A stretch of 64,000 bases of DNA from Liolophura sinensis (Eukaryota > Mollusca > Polyplacophora > Chitonida > Chitonidae). The stretch spans positions 17,992,017-18,056,016 of the forward strand of contig NC_088307.1 in the NCBI RefSeq assembly GCF_032854445.1, in the 5' to 3' direction. The stretch's first letter is position 1, and each line of letters begins with the position of its first letter. Shown here piece by piece: positions 23,767 through 38,700 of the stretch. A program made the position numbers and the translations under genes. The notes under the pieces were generated by a model. It did no database searches. It had not been told where the DNA came from and was given only the letters and a program-made list of their open reading frames with translations.

Positions 23767-26700
23767 CTGAAAAAAAAAATTAATAAAGTAATTAAATTAA
23801 GTAAACAAATTAAGCTCTAGGATGGTGATATTTCTGACACTGAAAGAAGTGTACAGAACTTACAGGTCGGGCGTCAATACATCATCACTCAGGGCAGTTC
23901 AAACACAGGGCCCCAGCAGTTCAAACACAGGGCCCCAGCAGTTCAAACACAGGGCCCCAGCAGTTCAAACACAGGGCCCCAACACTTCAAACACAGGGCC
24001 CCAGCAGTTCAAACACAGGGCCCCAACACTTCAAACACAGGGCCCCAACACTTCAAACACAGGGCCCCAGCAGTTCAAACACAGGGCCCCAACATGTCAG
24101 ACACAGGGCCCCAGCAACCAGAATCTGTACATCACTACTAATGAACATTGTGATGTACAGCTATGCCAGTCATATTGGTGAAAGAAAAGTGACCTTTAAA
24201 AGAAACGGCAACATCAAAATAAATGTACATGTGCATCAATAGTGCATGAAGGTTATCAGGCATAATTTGCTGTCTTTGTGATATTGCATAGCAGAAATAT
24301 GCAAAGTTCAAATCAAAGCAAAATGGCACACATCATATTGTGCCATATCACCATTTTTGACCAATCAGGTGTGAGCTATCTCTATAACCTGAGACACAGC
24401 CGTTTCCAATTCAACCCAAATCTCATTTGGCTATTAATCATACAGGCGTGGGATTTGATGTGACATGGGTGTTTCTGGTTGCCTTAACGTGGCGCATCCC
24501 AAGGCCATGTAAAAATTTCACATTAAAAATTGATGTATTGAATAATCAAGCACATTAGATACATGTTTCTATGGCTATTTATGTCTGCTTCCACCCCCTC
24601 TTCCTAAATAACTTGGGTTATATTATTTGTCGTCATTTTTTTTTTTTTAATGAAGGTCAATGATCGCTGTTTGTTACCAAGGTTACAGGAACTGTGAGAG
24701 CAGGGGACACAGCCAATTTGCTGTTCATGGATTGGACTGAACCCACACTTTGCTTGCCCCAGTCAATATTTATTTATTTATTTGTTTGGTGTTTTACGCC
24801 GTACTCAAGAATGCATGGGAAAGCATAAACTGATATCAGTTTTTACACTGAACACTCATATGCCTGGGTGTATCTGAATAGATTGCCTAGCGTAAATGTA
24901 TTCATTTATTTATTTGATTGGTGTTTTACGCCATACTCAAGAATATATCACTTATACGATGGTGGCCAGCATGATGGTGGAAGGAAAGCGGGCAGAGTCC
25001 GGGTCACTCCACTGTGCTGGCATGCTAACTCCCTTGGCCACAGAGACCCCCTCCTAGCCAATAAGAGACAAAAATTTTTAACCACTTTCCCAAGGTCAGT
25101 CTAAACATACGTCCAATGAAATCCCTCGTATGATATCGACAGGGTCCACCACATTGCCCAGAGACTTGCTCATCTTCCTGCCATGAGCATCACGTAACGT
25201 CCCATGAAGTAACACCTGGCCAACACAAAGTCGAGAAGTAACACATGAAAACCAGTTACAGTTACACAAAGTTGAGAAGTAACACATGAAAACCAGTTAC
25301 AGTTACACAAAGTTGAGAAGTAACACATGAAAACCAGTTACAGTTACACAAAGTTGAGAAGTAACACGTGAAAACCAGTTACAGGAGAGCAAAGCTATTT
25401 TCTTGTAGGTCAAGTGAAGTTAACACAGTCAAGTGAAGTTAACACAGTTACATTCATGTATTGGCAAAGCTGTGATCCAATAAGGAGAAAACTGTAACGG
25501 TGGGTTTGATTATTTAGAGACATTTTTGTCACTCACTCACTCACTCACTCACTCACTCACTTAACACTCAGGATAGATTTTTGAGTATTACATTTTGTAC
25601 AATGATATACAGAGAATGAAAGAAAGAATGGGAATTTCTAAATTAATTCAAAAGTTCTCTGTCAGCGAGCCGCTGATGCAGACGTAAAGATTCACCCCAC
25701 AAAACTGAATATACATGCTCTGACCTGTTTAAATGGCAGTTCTCCAGTAAGTTTCTGACCCAGCATCACCATTCTGGCCACCCAGAAAAACAAAATGTCA
25801 TGACCCGTTTCCAGCAGAGACGTTGGGTAGAATTTACACAATGAGTCAGTCTGAAAACAAAAAATGTTTATTTACTTATTCATTTATTTATTTATTTAAT
25901 TAATTATATACATGTAAAAGTACTTGCTCTTGCTGTAAGATTTGAAAACAAATTTTATCTATTATAGTCAATAGCTCAAACTAGGTCAAAAATTTATTTA
26001 TTTATTTACAAATTTATTTACAGCTCTAGCAAGGTCAAAATTACTAGGTCCTGTATGTACCTTGTCTGGCCAGCCAAACACAGCAAACGGAAAAAGAGCG
26101 GAAGAAAACCAAGTGTCCAACACATCCTCATCTGGTAACACAAAAACACAGAGCAGTAATTAAGCTTGCAGTTTTCTGTCACTGTTTTTACATGTTTCTA
26201 ACGTTATTTCGTAATGACCCAGGAGCCTCTCACCAATGCGGTTTCTGTGAGTTCAAGTCCAGCTCATGCTGTCTTCCTCTCCGGCCATACGTGGGAAGGT
26301 TTGCCAGCAAACTGCTGATGGTCGTGGGTTACCCCTGGGCTCTGCCCGGTTTCCACCCACCATAATGCTGGCCGCCATCATGTAAGTGAAATATTCTTGA
26401 GTACGGCGTAAAACACCAATCAAATAAATAAATAAATCTAGCATTATTTAATATTCAGGGGACCATTATCACCTTTCTTCTCTCCACACCTTTTTAGTAA
26501 ATCCTGATAATTGTGATCGAAACACATGGTCTGATACCCAAAATACAAACACTTAACAGCATGAAGTAAAATTACGTACCAGTACACAGGTAAGTCCTTG
26601 CCACTAAAGTTTTGCTGATAAAGACACCCGTTCCTTGTTCTAACCTCTTAGTACCAAGCGTTAAGCAAGGCAGCAACAAGCATCATTTTCAAAGTCTTTG

Positions 26701-29700
26701 GCATGACCCAGCCTGGGTCTCCTGACTTCAAGGCGGACAGACTTACCATTAGGCTGGACGGACATAAAATGTTGAATGATAAACACAGCTATATACGTAG
26801 TGTATGTACCTTGTTGTAGAACTATTTCCCCCGGTGGACAGTCCATTAGCTGAGCGGCCTTAGTTCTGGCACTGGCCTCACTCTCTGCACACACCCACTG
26901 CCCTCTATTATCAACCTAAAATATCACAACAACAACATGTTTTGGAATAACTCTCCCTTCAGACTGGTTGATTGGTGTTTAAACCCATGCTAAAGAGCAC
27001 TTCTTATATTACGCACGTCTGGTGTTAGCAGTATTGAAAACTGTCTGGCTAAATTCTTTTTTACTCTCCTCATATGAAAACATATTCTGAATCTTAAAAG
27101 TTACTTCACAATAGACATTACATGTGCTTTTACAATTTTACATGCAATAAGGCTGAGTAATCCCGCACTTTCTTTTAACCATATTTACTTATTTCTAAAG
27201 ACATGTCTGAATAATTTATTTATCTATTTATCAGATTGCTATTTTACGCCATATTGAAGTGTTTATGGGTGGAGGAAATTGAGTGCCCTAAGGAAAAACC
27301 TGATAAACCTCCTGACTGAAAGTCACAGCTGAACAAGCCAGAGCTGGATTTGAACTCCCAGCTTTATTTTCCATTGGGGTCATAAAGGCACAAATAAACA
27401 TGACATATGATTAATTCTGCAGCTTTTTCAGTCATTTTTATGCGGACCAGAAGTGGCAAGGCACCTGATATACTACTGTAGAAAAAGTAATCTGCATTTT
27501 ACTGTTACGGTGGTCTACAGAGGAATGCTCTTCATCGTCTTGGCCAATGAGATAATTTAAAGAAATACAATAAACAAAGCCACAAAAAACGCAATGCACT
27601 GTACCTCAGTTTTTGCCAAATATGCTGGTATCCGATGTCCCCACCAGAGCTGACGAGATACACACCAGTCCCTAATAAAACAAAACAAAAGACTGAATCC
27701 TGATGTATCTGTATAGTTAAAAACGTTATGACATATGAGCTATGGGTTCAACACCGGCCTTGGAGAGCCAATTTTTTAATTTCCTCAATTCTCATTTGCC
27801 TGGGTGCCGGTTAACGGTCAGTAAGGCTTGTATGGTCCTTTGCGCAGTTTAATGTTCATTAATACTTTCTGTCTTTCACCAATATAGAGTATACATACAT
27901 CTGTACACCACACATGGGAAAGTTCATCTGTAACTTGCCAAAGTTCAGTGGTTTAACTCAGGCACTCCGGTGTCCTTAACCCATAAAACTGACTGCCATC
28001 TGACAAGTGAAAAATACTTGAGTATGGCATTGAACCACAATCAATCAAAGAAATATAAGACATAATTAAAGTGAGCCACTAAAGCTGAATTAATTAATAA
28101 AGCAGTATTCCAGAAATGTTCTAAAAATATTTTTAAAATTCTACACCTCTTATCAACAAAATAAATAGCAAGTGATCATCAGTATCGAACCACTCATTTG
28201 CTGAAACCATTTTGCCATGTTACAGTTATCTAGAGTGACCTCACAAAACCTAGGAGCTCTCCTGTATCATCAGTATTAAACAACATGTCAATGAGAAAAT
28301 ACAAACAGGGATGCCTGATACTCAGCCAAAGAGTATCAGTTCTGTCCTGTTTTCAAAGGGCTGATGTTCCTTTTCGCTAGGCAAAAGCGTCGTGTTTTAG
28401 CAGCCCTGCTCGGCCTCATCTTCTACCTACATGGGTGTCAGCATTAAGCCTAGCTGGCTGTACCGACATTAGGGAATTTACCGAACATAGCAGGAGCTTC
28501 TGCTTTATAACTCTTTCGTGCAGATTTCGTGAAAAAATTTCTCTCATTAATCTGTCTTTGCTAAGGAAAAATAATGCAACGTCACAATATTTTTCTTCAA
28601 GCAATGACTTTCCCGAGGCGGTTTTCTTGCCACTTACAAGTTACTGCAGTTTCCTGCCCTACATATACACATTGTGACACGGGCAGCCATTCTCAGTTCT
28701 CTCTTCATAAATGAGTGGTCTAAAATGCATCAGTTTAATGTTTAAATTAACTGCAAAATCCAATTTATTTCATCTATATCTGTCTATCCACTATGAGAAA
28801 CCACGCTGACAATCGACAGCTAATAGGTTTTTTGACGTGACAGCCAATTATCACATGACACTTTCAGCGCTAATGATTGGCCAAGTTCATAAGGGCTTCT
28901 ACAACATGGCTACTCTGAATTAGTTGTCCGTCAGTACCATATCACCAATGCTAAACTTCATCTTCTCAGCTTTCAAATCTTCATAGAGTTTTTCACCATA
29001 TTTTTTGTGTGATAACTGTATCCTATATCCTTTTTTCTATGTATATATAGTGGCAGACTTTATGTTCACTTTAACCTTTAAACAAAAAGAAGCATTTCAA
29101 CATTTTATGAAAGATTTAAACTATGAATAAAACATATATGGGGACCTCCGTGGTTAGCGCGCTAGCGCAGCATAATGACCCAGGAGTCTCTTACCAATGC
29201 GGCCGCTGTGAGTTTAAGTCCAGCTCATGCTGGCTTACTCTCTGGCCGTATATGGGAAGGACTGTCAGCAACCTGCGGATGGTCGTGGGTTTCCCCCGGG
29301 CTCTGCCCGGTTTCCACCCACCATAATGCTGGCCGTCGTCGTATAAGTGAAATATTCTTGAGTACGGCGTAAAACACCAATCAAAAAAAAAAAAACATAT
29401 ATGTAGCCATACTTCAGGATGACCTCTGGGTGACCTTTGTGCTCGAGTCAAATATATAACATAAAGGTCTTCTAGACTAAAGTAACTCAAAATGTAAACA
29501 AACATCTAAACCATTTCTGAACTTCAATCAAAATATATCTAATCTATTTATCTTCCCATTCACACAAGATAATTCTGAACATTGCAAAACAACACAAAGT
29601 GTGATACTGTTAGATGCATTTATTTAACTTTTATTCAAGCTGACCTGATGTCACCAAGCCAGTTGTACCAGTCAGACTGGTACATTGCAGGGTGAATCTC

Positions 29701-32700
29701 CAGTTCCCCACTTCTGACAGCCTACAACAATGGCAAGCATAAGAATAAAAAATAAAATTTATTAAGCTTGCTTAAAACATCAAACTATTAAATGGACCAG
29801 ATTTCACATCCTATAAAATTTTGGATTGCTTGCGTAATATTGGTTATATTACCAAAAAATGTGTAAAATGTCATGAATTCTGCGCTAAAAACGTTGCCAG
29901 ATGCTTTCCATTACATGTACATCATATCAGTCAGACACTTTTACCATTTCGCTCGTTTTAAGAGAGTTTGTTGAGAGAGGTGACTTTCAACATGATAGCC
30001 TATGGATGAAATTCAAAATCAGAGTGTTAAAGCAGATGTTGGATTTGGAAAAGATTAAGTTTTCTTTAATAAGTTTCTTTACAAATGGATTTATCTTAAT
30101 CTTCACCTCCAAAGCTTGCTGTGCCATTTCCTTACATGACACAAACCACTGCTCCTTTAGTCTGGGTTCTATTACATCGTGAGAACGGCTGAAATAAGAA
30201 AACAGTGTGCTATTACATCATGAGAATGGCTGAAATAAGATAAATAGTGTGCTATTACATCATGAGAACAGCTGAAATAAGAAAAATAGTGTGCTATTAC
30301 ATTATGAGAATGGCTGAAATAAGATAAATAGTGTGCTATTACATCATGAGAACAGCTGAAATAAGAAAAATAATGCGCTATTACATTATGAGAATGGCTG
30401 AAATAAGAAAAATAGTGTGCTATTACATTATGAGAATGGCTGTAGTAAGAAAAATAGTGTGCTATTACATCATGAGAACGGCTGAAATAAAAAAAATAGC
30501 GTGTTCAATTACTCTTCAATAATGAGAGAGGGATATTAACCATGTTAAATGAACATTTGTTCCAATGGGTGACTATTCTGATTTTCAAGTATATTTTGGT
30601 TGGTTTTGTTAAGTTTTTTTATCACAATGGATAACTGGGACCGTGTAAAGTACTCTCAAGGAACTGCCAGTACAGCCTAAGACTCTGACGTGACTTACTG
30701 GCACGAAAGTCGGACCCTCTGGGCAATTTTTCACTGACCTGCAGAGTGGTAGGACCATGGGGTTCTCACACGTTCCCCTGAACAAGCCTTTCTGGCTTAA
30801 CGACTGTATCAGAGCTTCTCGAGCCTCAAAACGTTTCATACCCTAAAAAGAAAATAATATGGCATACAGTACCCTGGTAATGTCCTGTTAAGCCAAGGTG
30901 TACCCAAAATGTATATTCGCTTATCAAATCCATTTTCCCGTGTTCGCCAAGAATAGCTCAAAGTATTGACTTTCAGTATATATCAAATTTGTACCTGCAC
31001 TGATATATTAAAATAATTCTGAAGTTTTAAATGCCACTCGCTTTATAAATTTTAGAAACTTTAATACCGAATTTGAATGATAACGCACACACAGACAAGT
31101 CTGCTACTTTGTGAAAGGTGATTCAAATATTTGCATCCAAAATCCCTGATATGGCCTCCATATTAAATCAACAGCTATTTGACCACAAAAAGGCAGTGCA
31201 AGATACACAGTAGATATAGAAACTGCTTGGTTAAGGAATTAATATTTATTTTTATTAATATTTATATTAATAATGAAATCCTAATTTGACCTGGTCCAAG
31301 ACAATGATTAAAGCAGCTTTAACTTAAAATCAAGTCCGATCTCATCTGTTCAGACAAAATATAAAAATTCTCCAATAGTCTGGAAAATCAGTTTGAACCA
31401 AAACTTTGTTCTGCTTAAAAGTCCCAGGTTCCAGGATCTGTTATACACAATTCTAGGACACCCTAGAAGTAATTAAAATGCTTTGATCTGTGCATAGTAT
31501 TTGGAGTTAACCCAGTATAAATTTACAACTGATTGAAACAGCTTCAACTTAAAATCAAGCTTGTTCTCATCTGTTCAGATAAAATGTAAATATTCTCCAT
31601 GTCGGGGCCTCCATGGCTCAGTTGGTTAGCGCATTAGCGCAGTGTAAAGACCCAGGAGCCTCTCACCAATGTGGTCGCTTTAAGTTCAAGTCCAGCTCAT
31701 TCTGGCTTCCTCTCCGGCCGTACATGAGAAGGTCTGCCACCAACCTGCGGATGGCCGTGGGTTTCCTCCGGGCTCTGCCCGGTTTCCTCCCACCATAATG
31801 CTGGCCGCCGCCGTATAAGTGAAATATTCTTGAGTACGGCGTAAAACACCAATCAAATAAATAAATAAATAAATTCTCCATGTCTCGAAAATCAGTTTGA
31901 ACAAAAACTTATACACACAATACTTTGATCTGTGCATAATATTTGGAACTAACCCAGTATAAATTTACAACTGCACTGAATGGGTAGAGGAAACCGGGAG
32001 TTAACAACCACTTTTCACCAGGTACTTCATCTAAATTCGTAGCCACATCAGCAAGATCTGGATGAATGCTTACATTAATAGCGAACATATCAGCAAACTG
32101 AGCTAAAATGCATCATCTCGAACCCCTAAACTTGAAGCTACAAACTGCATAAAAAATATACAAAATAACGGAAATATTTAACACAATCATAGCTATGAAT
32201 TTATTCTGACAACTTTTAAGTTTGTCATGGGGCCTCTGTGGCTCAGTTGGTTAGTGCGATAGCGCAGCGTAATGACCCAGGAGCCTCTCACCAATGCGGT
32301 CGCTGTGAGTTCAAGTCCAGCTCATGCTGGCTTCCTCTCCAACCGTACATGGGAAGGTCTGTCAGCAACCTGCGGATGGTTGTGGGTTTCCCCCGGGCTC
32401 TGCCCGGTTTCCTCCCACCATAATGCTGGCTGCCATCGTAGAAGTGAAATATTTTTGAGCACGGTGTAAAACACCAATCAAATAAATAAATAAATAAATA
32501 AGTTTGTCATGAAAAGCCTTTGCAGTTCACCTGACATATCCAAAAATAATCACAAATACTGAGACACTGAGTAACATGCTCATTTCCAAAAATCATGGTC
32601 ATCACCTACCTGAAACTCTGCGGACACATTAGTCAATCTGCCATCATCAGCTAAAATCGTAACCATTGGCAACCCGTGCTTCCTGCCCACATCATAATCT

Positions 32701-35700
32701 TTATGATCATGTGCTGGAGTCAACTTTACAGCCCCTGTAAATATAAGCATTCATGAAGTGTTAGTTTCCAACAACACTAAAATACATCCATAACAAGCGC
32801 AAATTCACATGTACATGTAGCTGGGACATCCTGTGTGGTGTTTCGTGTCATCTTGCACTAAGACCCCTTGTTATTCAACTTAGTGGCCCATCTTCAAAGA
32901 TAAAATGCCGGTGTTAAAAGATGGGATATACATTTATTCATTTACTTATTTGATTCATTGGTGTTTTACGCCGTACTCAAGAATATTTCATTCATACTAC
33001 GGCGGCCAGCATTATGGTGGGTCGAAAAAGGGCAGAGCCTGGGGGAAACCCACGAACATCCGCAGGTTGCTGACATGGGATATACATATTTATTTATTTA
33101 TTTGAATAAGTATATTTCACTTATACCACCTTGGCCAGCATTATGGTGGGAGGAAACCAGACAGAGCCTGGGGGAAACCCACGACCAGCCGCAGGTTGCT
33201 GACATGGGATATACATATTTATTTATTTATTTGAATAAGTATATTTCACTTATACCACCTTGGCCAGCATTATGGTGGGAGGAAACCAGACAGAGCCTGG
33301 GGGAAACCCACGACCAGCCGCAGGTTGCTGACATGGGATATACATATTTATTTATTTATTTGAATAAGTATATTTCACTTATACCACCTTGGCCAGCATT
33401 ATGGTGGGAGGAAACCAGACAGAGCCTGGGGGATACCCACGATTATTCAAAGGTTGCTGTCAGACCTTCCCACATACGACCAAAGATAGGGTGTAAAACC
33501 GCTGCCCAACCAACAGACATGCCAAGTAACTTTAGTACAGAGCAGCTTGGCATAGCTTACTGTATATTAATCGATGGAATTTCAACACCAATCAATATTG
33601 CTGAATTTAGTCATATCGGTGTTTTTATTCACTGATTGATTGAATGACTTACTGATTGACTAATGGATTTATGTATTGAGTTATTTATTTCTTCGACTGA
33701 TGGATCCACTGATAGTTTGATTGATTGACTGACTGACTGATTGATTGATTTGCTGCAGACAAATCAGCCAGAGCTGGATTTGACCCTATGACCTTAGTGG
33801 CCAATGACCAAACAGCCGCTTTAACCAAATGTGCCAGTGAGGGCACTGGGAGGTGTTGTTGATTTGGTACTTTAGAGCAATAAGAAGACAGGGGCCACTA
33901 GTAGATAGTGTACAGGCTGTTGGCCTGTGTTTTGGGTAGTGTGAAAATTATACAGCCCATTCATGTCTGTTACTCTGTATACATTGTTAAAGTACATCAA
34001 AAATTGTCTATTTTTATACCTATATATTTTTTGGATTGATGTCATCACTGAAAACTGCATCATATAAAGTTGTAATTTACTATAAGCTACATAATCACCT
34101 GTGCCATATGATTTGTCAACAAACTCATCCTGAATGATTGGAAGGCGACGATCCTCAAATGGATGGGTCACAAATTTGCCGTGTAAATGTGAAAATCGGT
34201 CATCCTCTGGATGTACACACACTGCTGTGTCTCCCAGCATGGTCTCCAGGCGAGTCGTTGCCACGACAACTTCCTCATCTGTAAATTATTAGTCATTCAT
34301 AATGCACATGTATTTGCAACTAAAATATTCGTCAACTTCTGATTTAAATGTAAACTATATCCTAGATAAAGGTTATCTAGCAGCTGTCCAGCGATAGCGT
34401 CTTCTATGCAAACTATGGCTACTGATAATATATTTTGTCTTCCAATTTGAGTCTTCTAATTTCCATGACAAGAAGATGATAAATGAAAGAAAACATCACA
34501 CAACAAATTTTGCATAAACTACCGGTACACCTGATTGGTATGATTGGTCAATCACATTTTCAGCATTTATCAACAGAGCACTTATCATGTATCATATTTT
34601 ATGAATTATCATGTATTATATTTTATGAATCAAAAATTATGGATCCCCTACTTGGCCTCATTTCACAAAACGCTATGGGCCAACTTGATTATAACTATGC
34701 TGAAAACTTTCTGACTCATACATGTATAATGGCGGCCAAAATATCATGTGGAGGAACCAAAGCAGAGTAATCAATCAACCTTTGGTAAATTACACTGGTG
34801 AATTTTTGCATTGCGTGACATATGTCCTTTTTTTGCATGGCAAGTGGTCTACAGAACTTCATGAAAGACTACACCAGAGAGCGCTTGTCACTATGGCTCC
34901 GAGAACAAAGACATGCTTGTTTGTTGTTGTGGTAGTTACAATCAATTTGGTCTTCTGAATAGTTTGTGGGGAAAAAATCACAGTAAAACCTTTCAAAATA
35001 ATTTTATCCAACTTATTACAAAAAATTAAAAATATGAATGACAGAATCCTCACCGCTTCCTTCCACTGGGTATGCAAATGAATGTAACAGCCCAAACTCC
35101 ACTTTGTCCTGGTAACCAGGGACATCCAGTAGAGTGCGTCCTGACAACTCCATGTTCTCCACCTGAAAATACAAAAAACACTGTTAAGGGAGGCACCAAT
35201 TTTACTTTGTGTTTTACAGGTAAGCTAACGCCAAAAATATACAAATATAGAATAAAAATAAACTGAATAAACTGATGTTTTCACGATATTAATGCTTCTC
35301 AAGGCTTTCAGAACACATAAGACTTTTACCACAAATATGCATTTGGAGTAATATGCTGACATGTTCATACTTCAATGTCAGATATGGTGGACTTCAGGTG
35401 GCAGCACCAGTGAACCAATCGGTCGCTCCGATAGATCAAGCCAGCATCATGCAGCTGCACAAAGGCCTCTGTAACAGCTTTGTTCATTGGCTGAAAATAC
35501 AAAATGAAAATATGTTCTCTTCAGTGTACTAAACTTCCTGAGTTATCTCTGGTTGGGTGCGGAGTTACTCAAAGCAATCAAAAAAAAATAAAATCAATAA
35601 ATTTATTCGATTGAAATTTAATACATAATACGTAATATTTCAGTTTTGCAACTTAGAGTGCTCAGTTTTATAGTTGCCAAATGAGGCAAAGCGATAAAAT

Positions 35701-38700
35701 TTCTCTAATGCAACAAACAAGAGCAAGCCGAATATCAAAATGGTGGAATTTATTTATTTATTTGATTGGTGTTTTATGCTGTAATCAAGAATAATTCACT
35801 TATACGAAAGTGGCCAGCATTATGGGGGGAGGAAAACGGGCAGACCCCGGGTGAAACCCATGACCATCCGCAGAATGCTGCAGACCTTCCCACACAAAAA
35901 GTTGGAAGGCAAGTGAACAATTTGGAACTTCATGTACGACTAAGCTTCTCTGCAAAAACGATGGACTGCATATTGCCACTTAAGGAGCTCTCACATGGAG
36001 CCCAGTTTGGCCAATTTTTAGTGCCGAGTGCGTCATGTGTTGTATTCGTGAAACGTCGGGGAGACTCCGGCGTTGTCGGCGAAAGGTCATGGAGTTGTCG
36101 TGACACTGTCCTGGCAAGGTCGTGCTGATCTGACCAAGTCCTGGTGAGTACTCGTGCCAAGTCGTAAATCTATCCTGGTGTAGTCGTAGCACAGTCGTTG
36201 TACTCTGGACTCTGTCATACAAGTCGTGCTGCAGTCCTACTGTCGTCGTAGTACAGTCGTTGTACTCGGGACCCTGTCATACAAGTCATGCCGCAGTCCT
36301 ACTGTTGTCGTAGTACAGTCGTTGTACCCAAGTCGTGCCGCAGTCCTACTGTTGTCGTACTACAGTCGTTGTACCCGGGACCCTGTCGTACAAGTCGTGC
36401 CGCAGTCCTACTGTCGTAGTACAGTCGTTGTACTCGGGACTCTGTTGTACAAGTCATGCCACAGTATTACTTTTGTCGTAGTACAGTCGTTGTACTCGGG
36501 ACCCTGTCGTACAAGTCGTGCCGCGGTATTACTGTTGTCGTAGAGCAGTCATTGTACTCAGGACTTGTGCCGCAGTACTACAACAACAGTAGGGCTGCAG
36601 CACAACTTGTACGACAGAGTCCCGAGAACAACGACTGTTGATCTGATATAAATCGGCCTTGGGAGAGCTACTTTCGACTCCCTTACAACAGACCACGAAG
36701 AGCAAATATTGTAAATGGCCTATAGTTTCAACCAAAAAAACTGTCTTAAAATATTACTTTAGGCACAAAAACTTGCCTTTTTCATGTAGGATATGATCCT
36801 ACCTTCTACACAAAACTTAAACTATTGTTAGAGGATCAAACAAACTTTGAACAGTGAGCTTCAAAATATTTACAAAATTGAATGTCGGTATAACATTTAG
36901 GTTTCTACTGGTAAACAGCTTTAAATGTAAGTACTTACTTCATCCAAAGTAAATTTCGCCCTTTCCCAGTCTAGAGATGAGCCTAACTTTTTCATCTGAT
37001 CATAAATTACCTCCCCTTTTCTGCAAAATACAGAACAGCAAATCCATAACAGAAAACAGAACCTGTTAGTAGTAAACCAACTAAAATTTTAAAGATTTAT
37101 GAAGAAATTACAATCACATATTCTTCACAGCACATGTATTCCATAGCATCAATGTCAATAAAATACAGCTTTTAAAATTAAATGAAATTAAGACAATAAA
37201 AAAACAATAAATTAACATGAAGCTAACTATATGAGGTCACATCTGATTTTCTGTTTAACAATGTACTAAAGAAGTTTTCATCTAGATGAAAGTTATCAGG
37301 TTTATGGGTGGAGGAAAGTTGTGTTCCCACTGTAAAACATCCACTTCAAAACAACACAGCTTTTTGCCCAGAACCTAATAAACCTCCTGAATTTATTTAA
37401 TTTTTTCGATTGGTGTTTTACGCTGTACCGAAGAATATTTCACTTATACGACGACGGCCAGCATCATGGTGGAAGGAAACCGGGCAGAGCCCGGGGGAGA
37501 CCCACGACCATCTGCAGGTTGCTGCAAGACCTCGTGAACTGAAACCATAGCCAAAACAATGCGAAGCAGATTCAATGTTTCCTACCCCACTGGTCAGAGA
37601 GGAAACCAAAAGAAACTCTGGGTGTGCACTCTAGATTAAAACAAAAATTGAAGATGTAAAAAACTAACTCATTTTTCCATTTCCAGATTTCTTCAATAAA
37701 ATGCTCCCTGCCCAAATCGTGGCGAGTCAGCTGTTTCTCTCTCCACAGTTTTTTCTCCACAACCACCTGTGTGGCGATTCCCGCATGATCACAGCCAGGC
37801 ACCCACAGAGTTGTCTCCCCTTTCATCCTATGCCTGCAGAAGAGCACATCACATGAAATGGCAATATAGCAACTAGTGACAGGCTCAACTGATATCTAAC
37901 ATTTGCAAATCGGAATGAGCCCACATACTGTGCATGTATTCAGGACAACACACAGCTGATTGGCAAAGATCGAAAATTGGACCAACATAAATCGTCAAAA
38001 TAAGACATCAACTGAGATATTGTTGCCTACACTGAATCTCCAAAATCTACACAGAGATGTTATTTCAGAGGAATGATTGTGACTTCATTACTTGCTGCAT
38101 GAAGACTTCGTTTTTGTGAAGCGAAGAAATAAAATGTTACTTTTTAACAATACACAGGCAACATCCTAGTTACTAGGTATATATTCATTTAACAACAGCA
38201 AGGCAGTGATGTTGTATTACAAAGGCAGATCACTGTCTTAAAGGTCTGCCAACAACCTGTGGATGGATGTGGGTTTCCCTCGGCTCTGTTCGGTTTCCTC
38301 CCACCATAATGCTGGCCACTGTCGTATAAGTGAAATATTCCTGAATACGGCGTAAAACACCAATCAAATAATCAAATAAATAAATAAACACTGTCTTAAA
38401 ACATAGCGTCTCACCATCTAACAATAGCATCCTGGATGGAGTTCGTCAAGGCGTGGCCCAGATGTAGATTTCCTGTCACATTGGGTGGAGGCAGACAAAT
38501 AACGAACGGATCTGAGATGTCAGAGCCCTGTAAATTATGCGGAAAAAGCAAGACGCATCTATTTAAAAGTGAACCAGGATATGTTTGAATCAAATTCTTA
38601 TGTCTTAATCAAAGTGCGCAATACATATTTTCAACTGACACAAAGGTAAAGCTAATTATTAGATTTAATCACAAGCATTAAAGGGAGCTTTCAAATAAAA

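Noticed and set aside
23822..24181. 119-codon frame rich in S, N, T, Q and P
   Set aside because: A 22-bp minisatellite inside a VARS2 intron on the opposite strand, not a gene.
30169..30503. CRISPR-like array
   Set aside because: There are no unique spacers; units are contiguous tandem copies in an animal intron.
32958..33635. 225-codon forward frame
   Set aside because: Antisense of tandemly repeated SINE sequence; no coding features.
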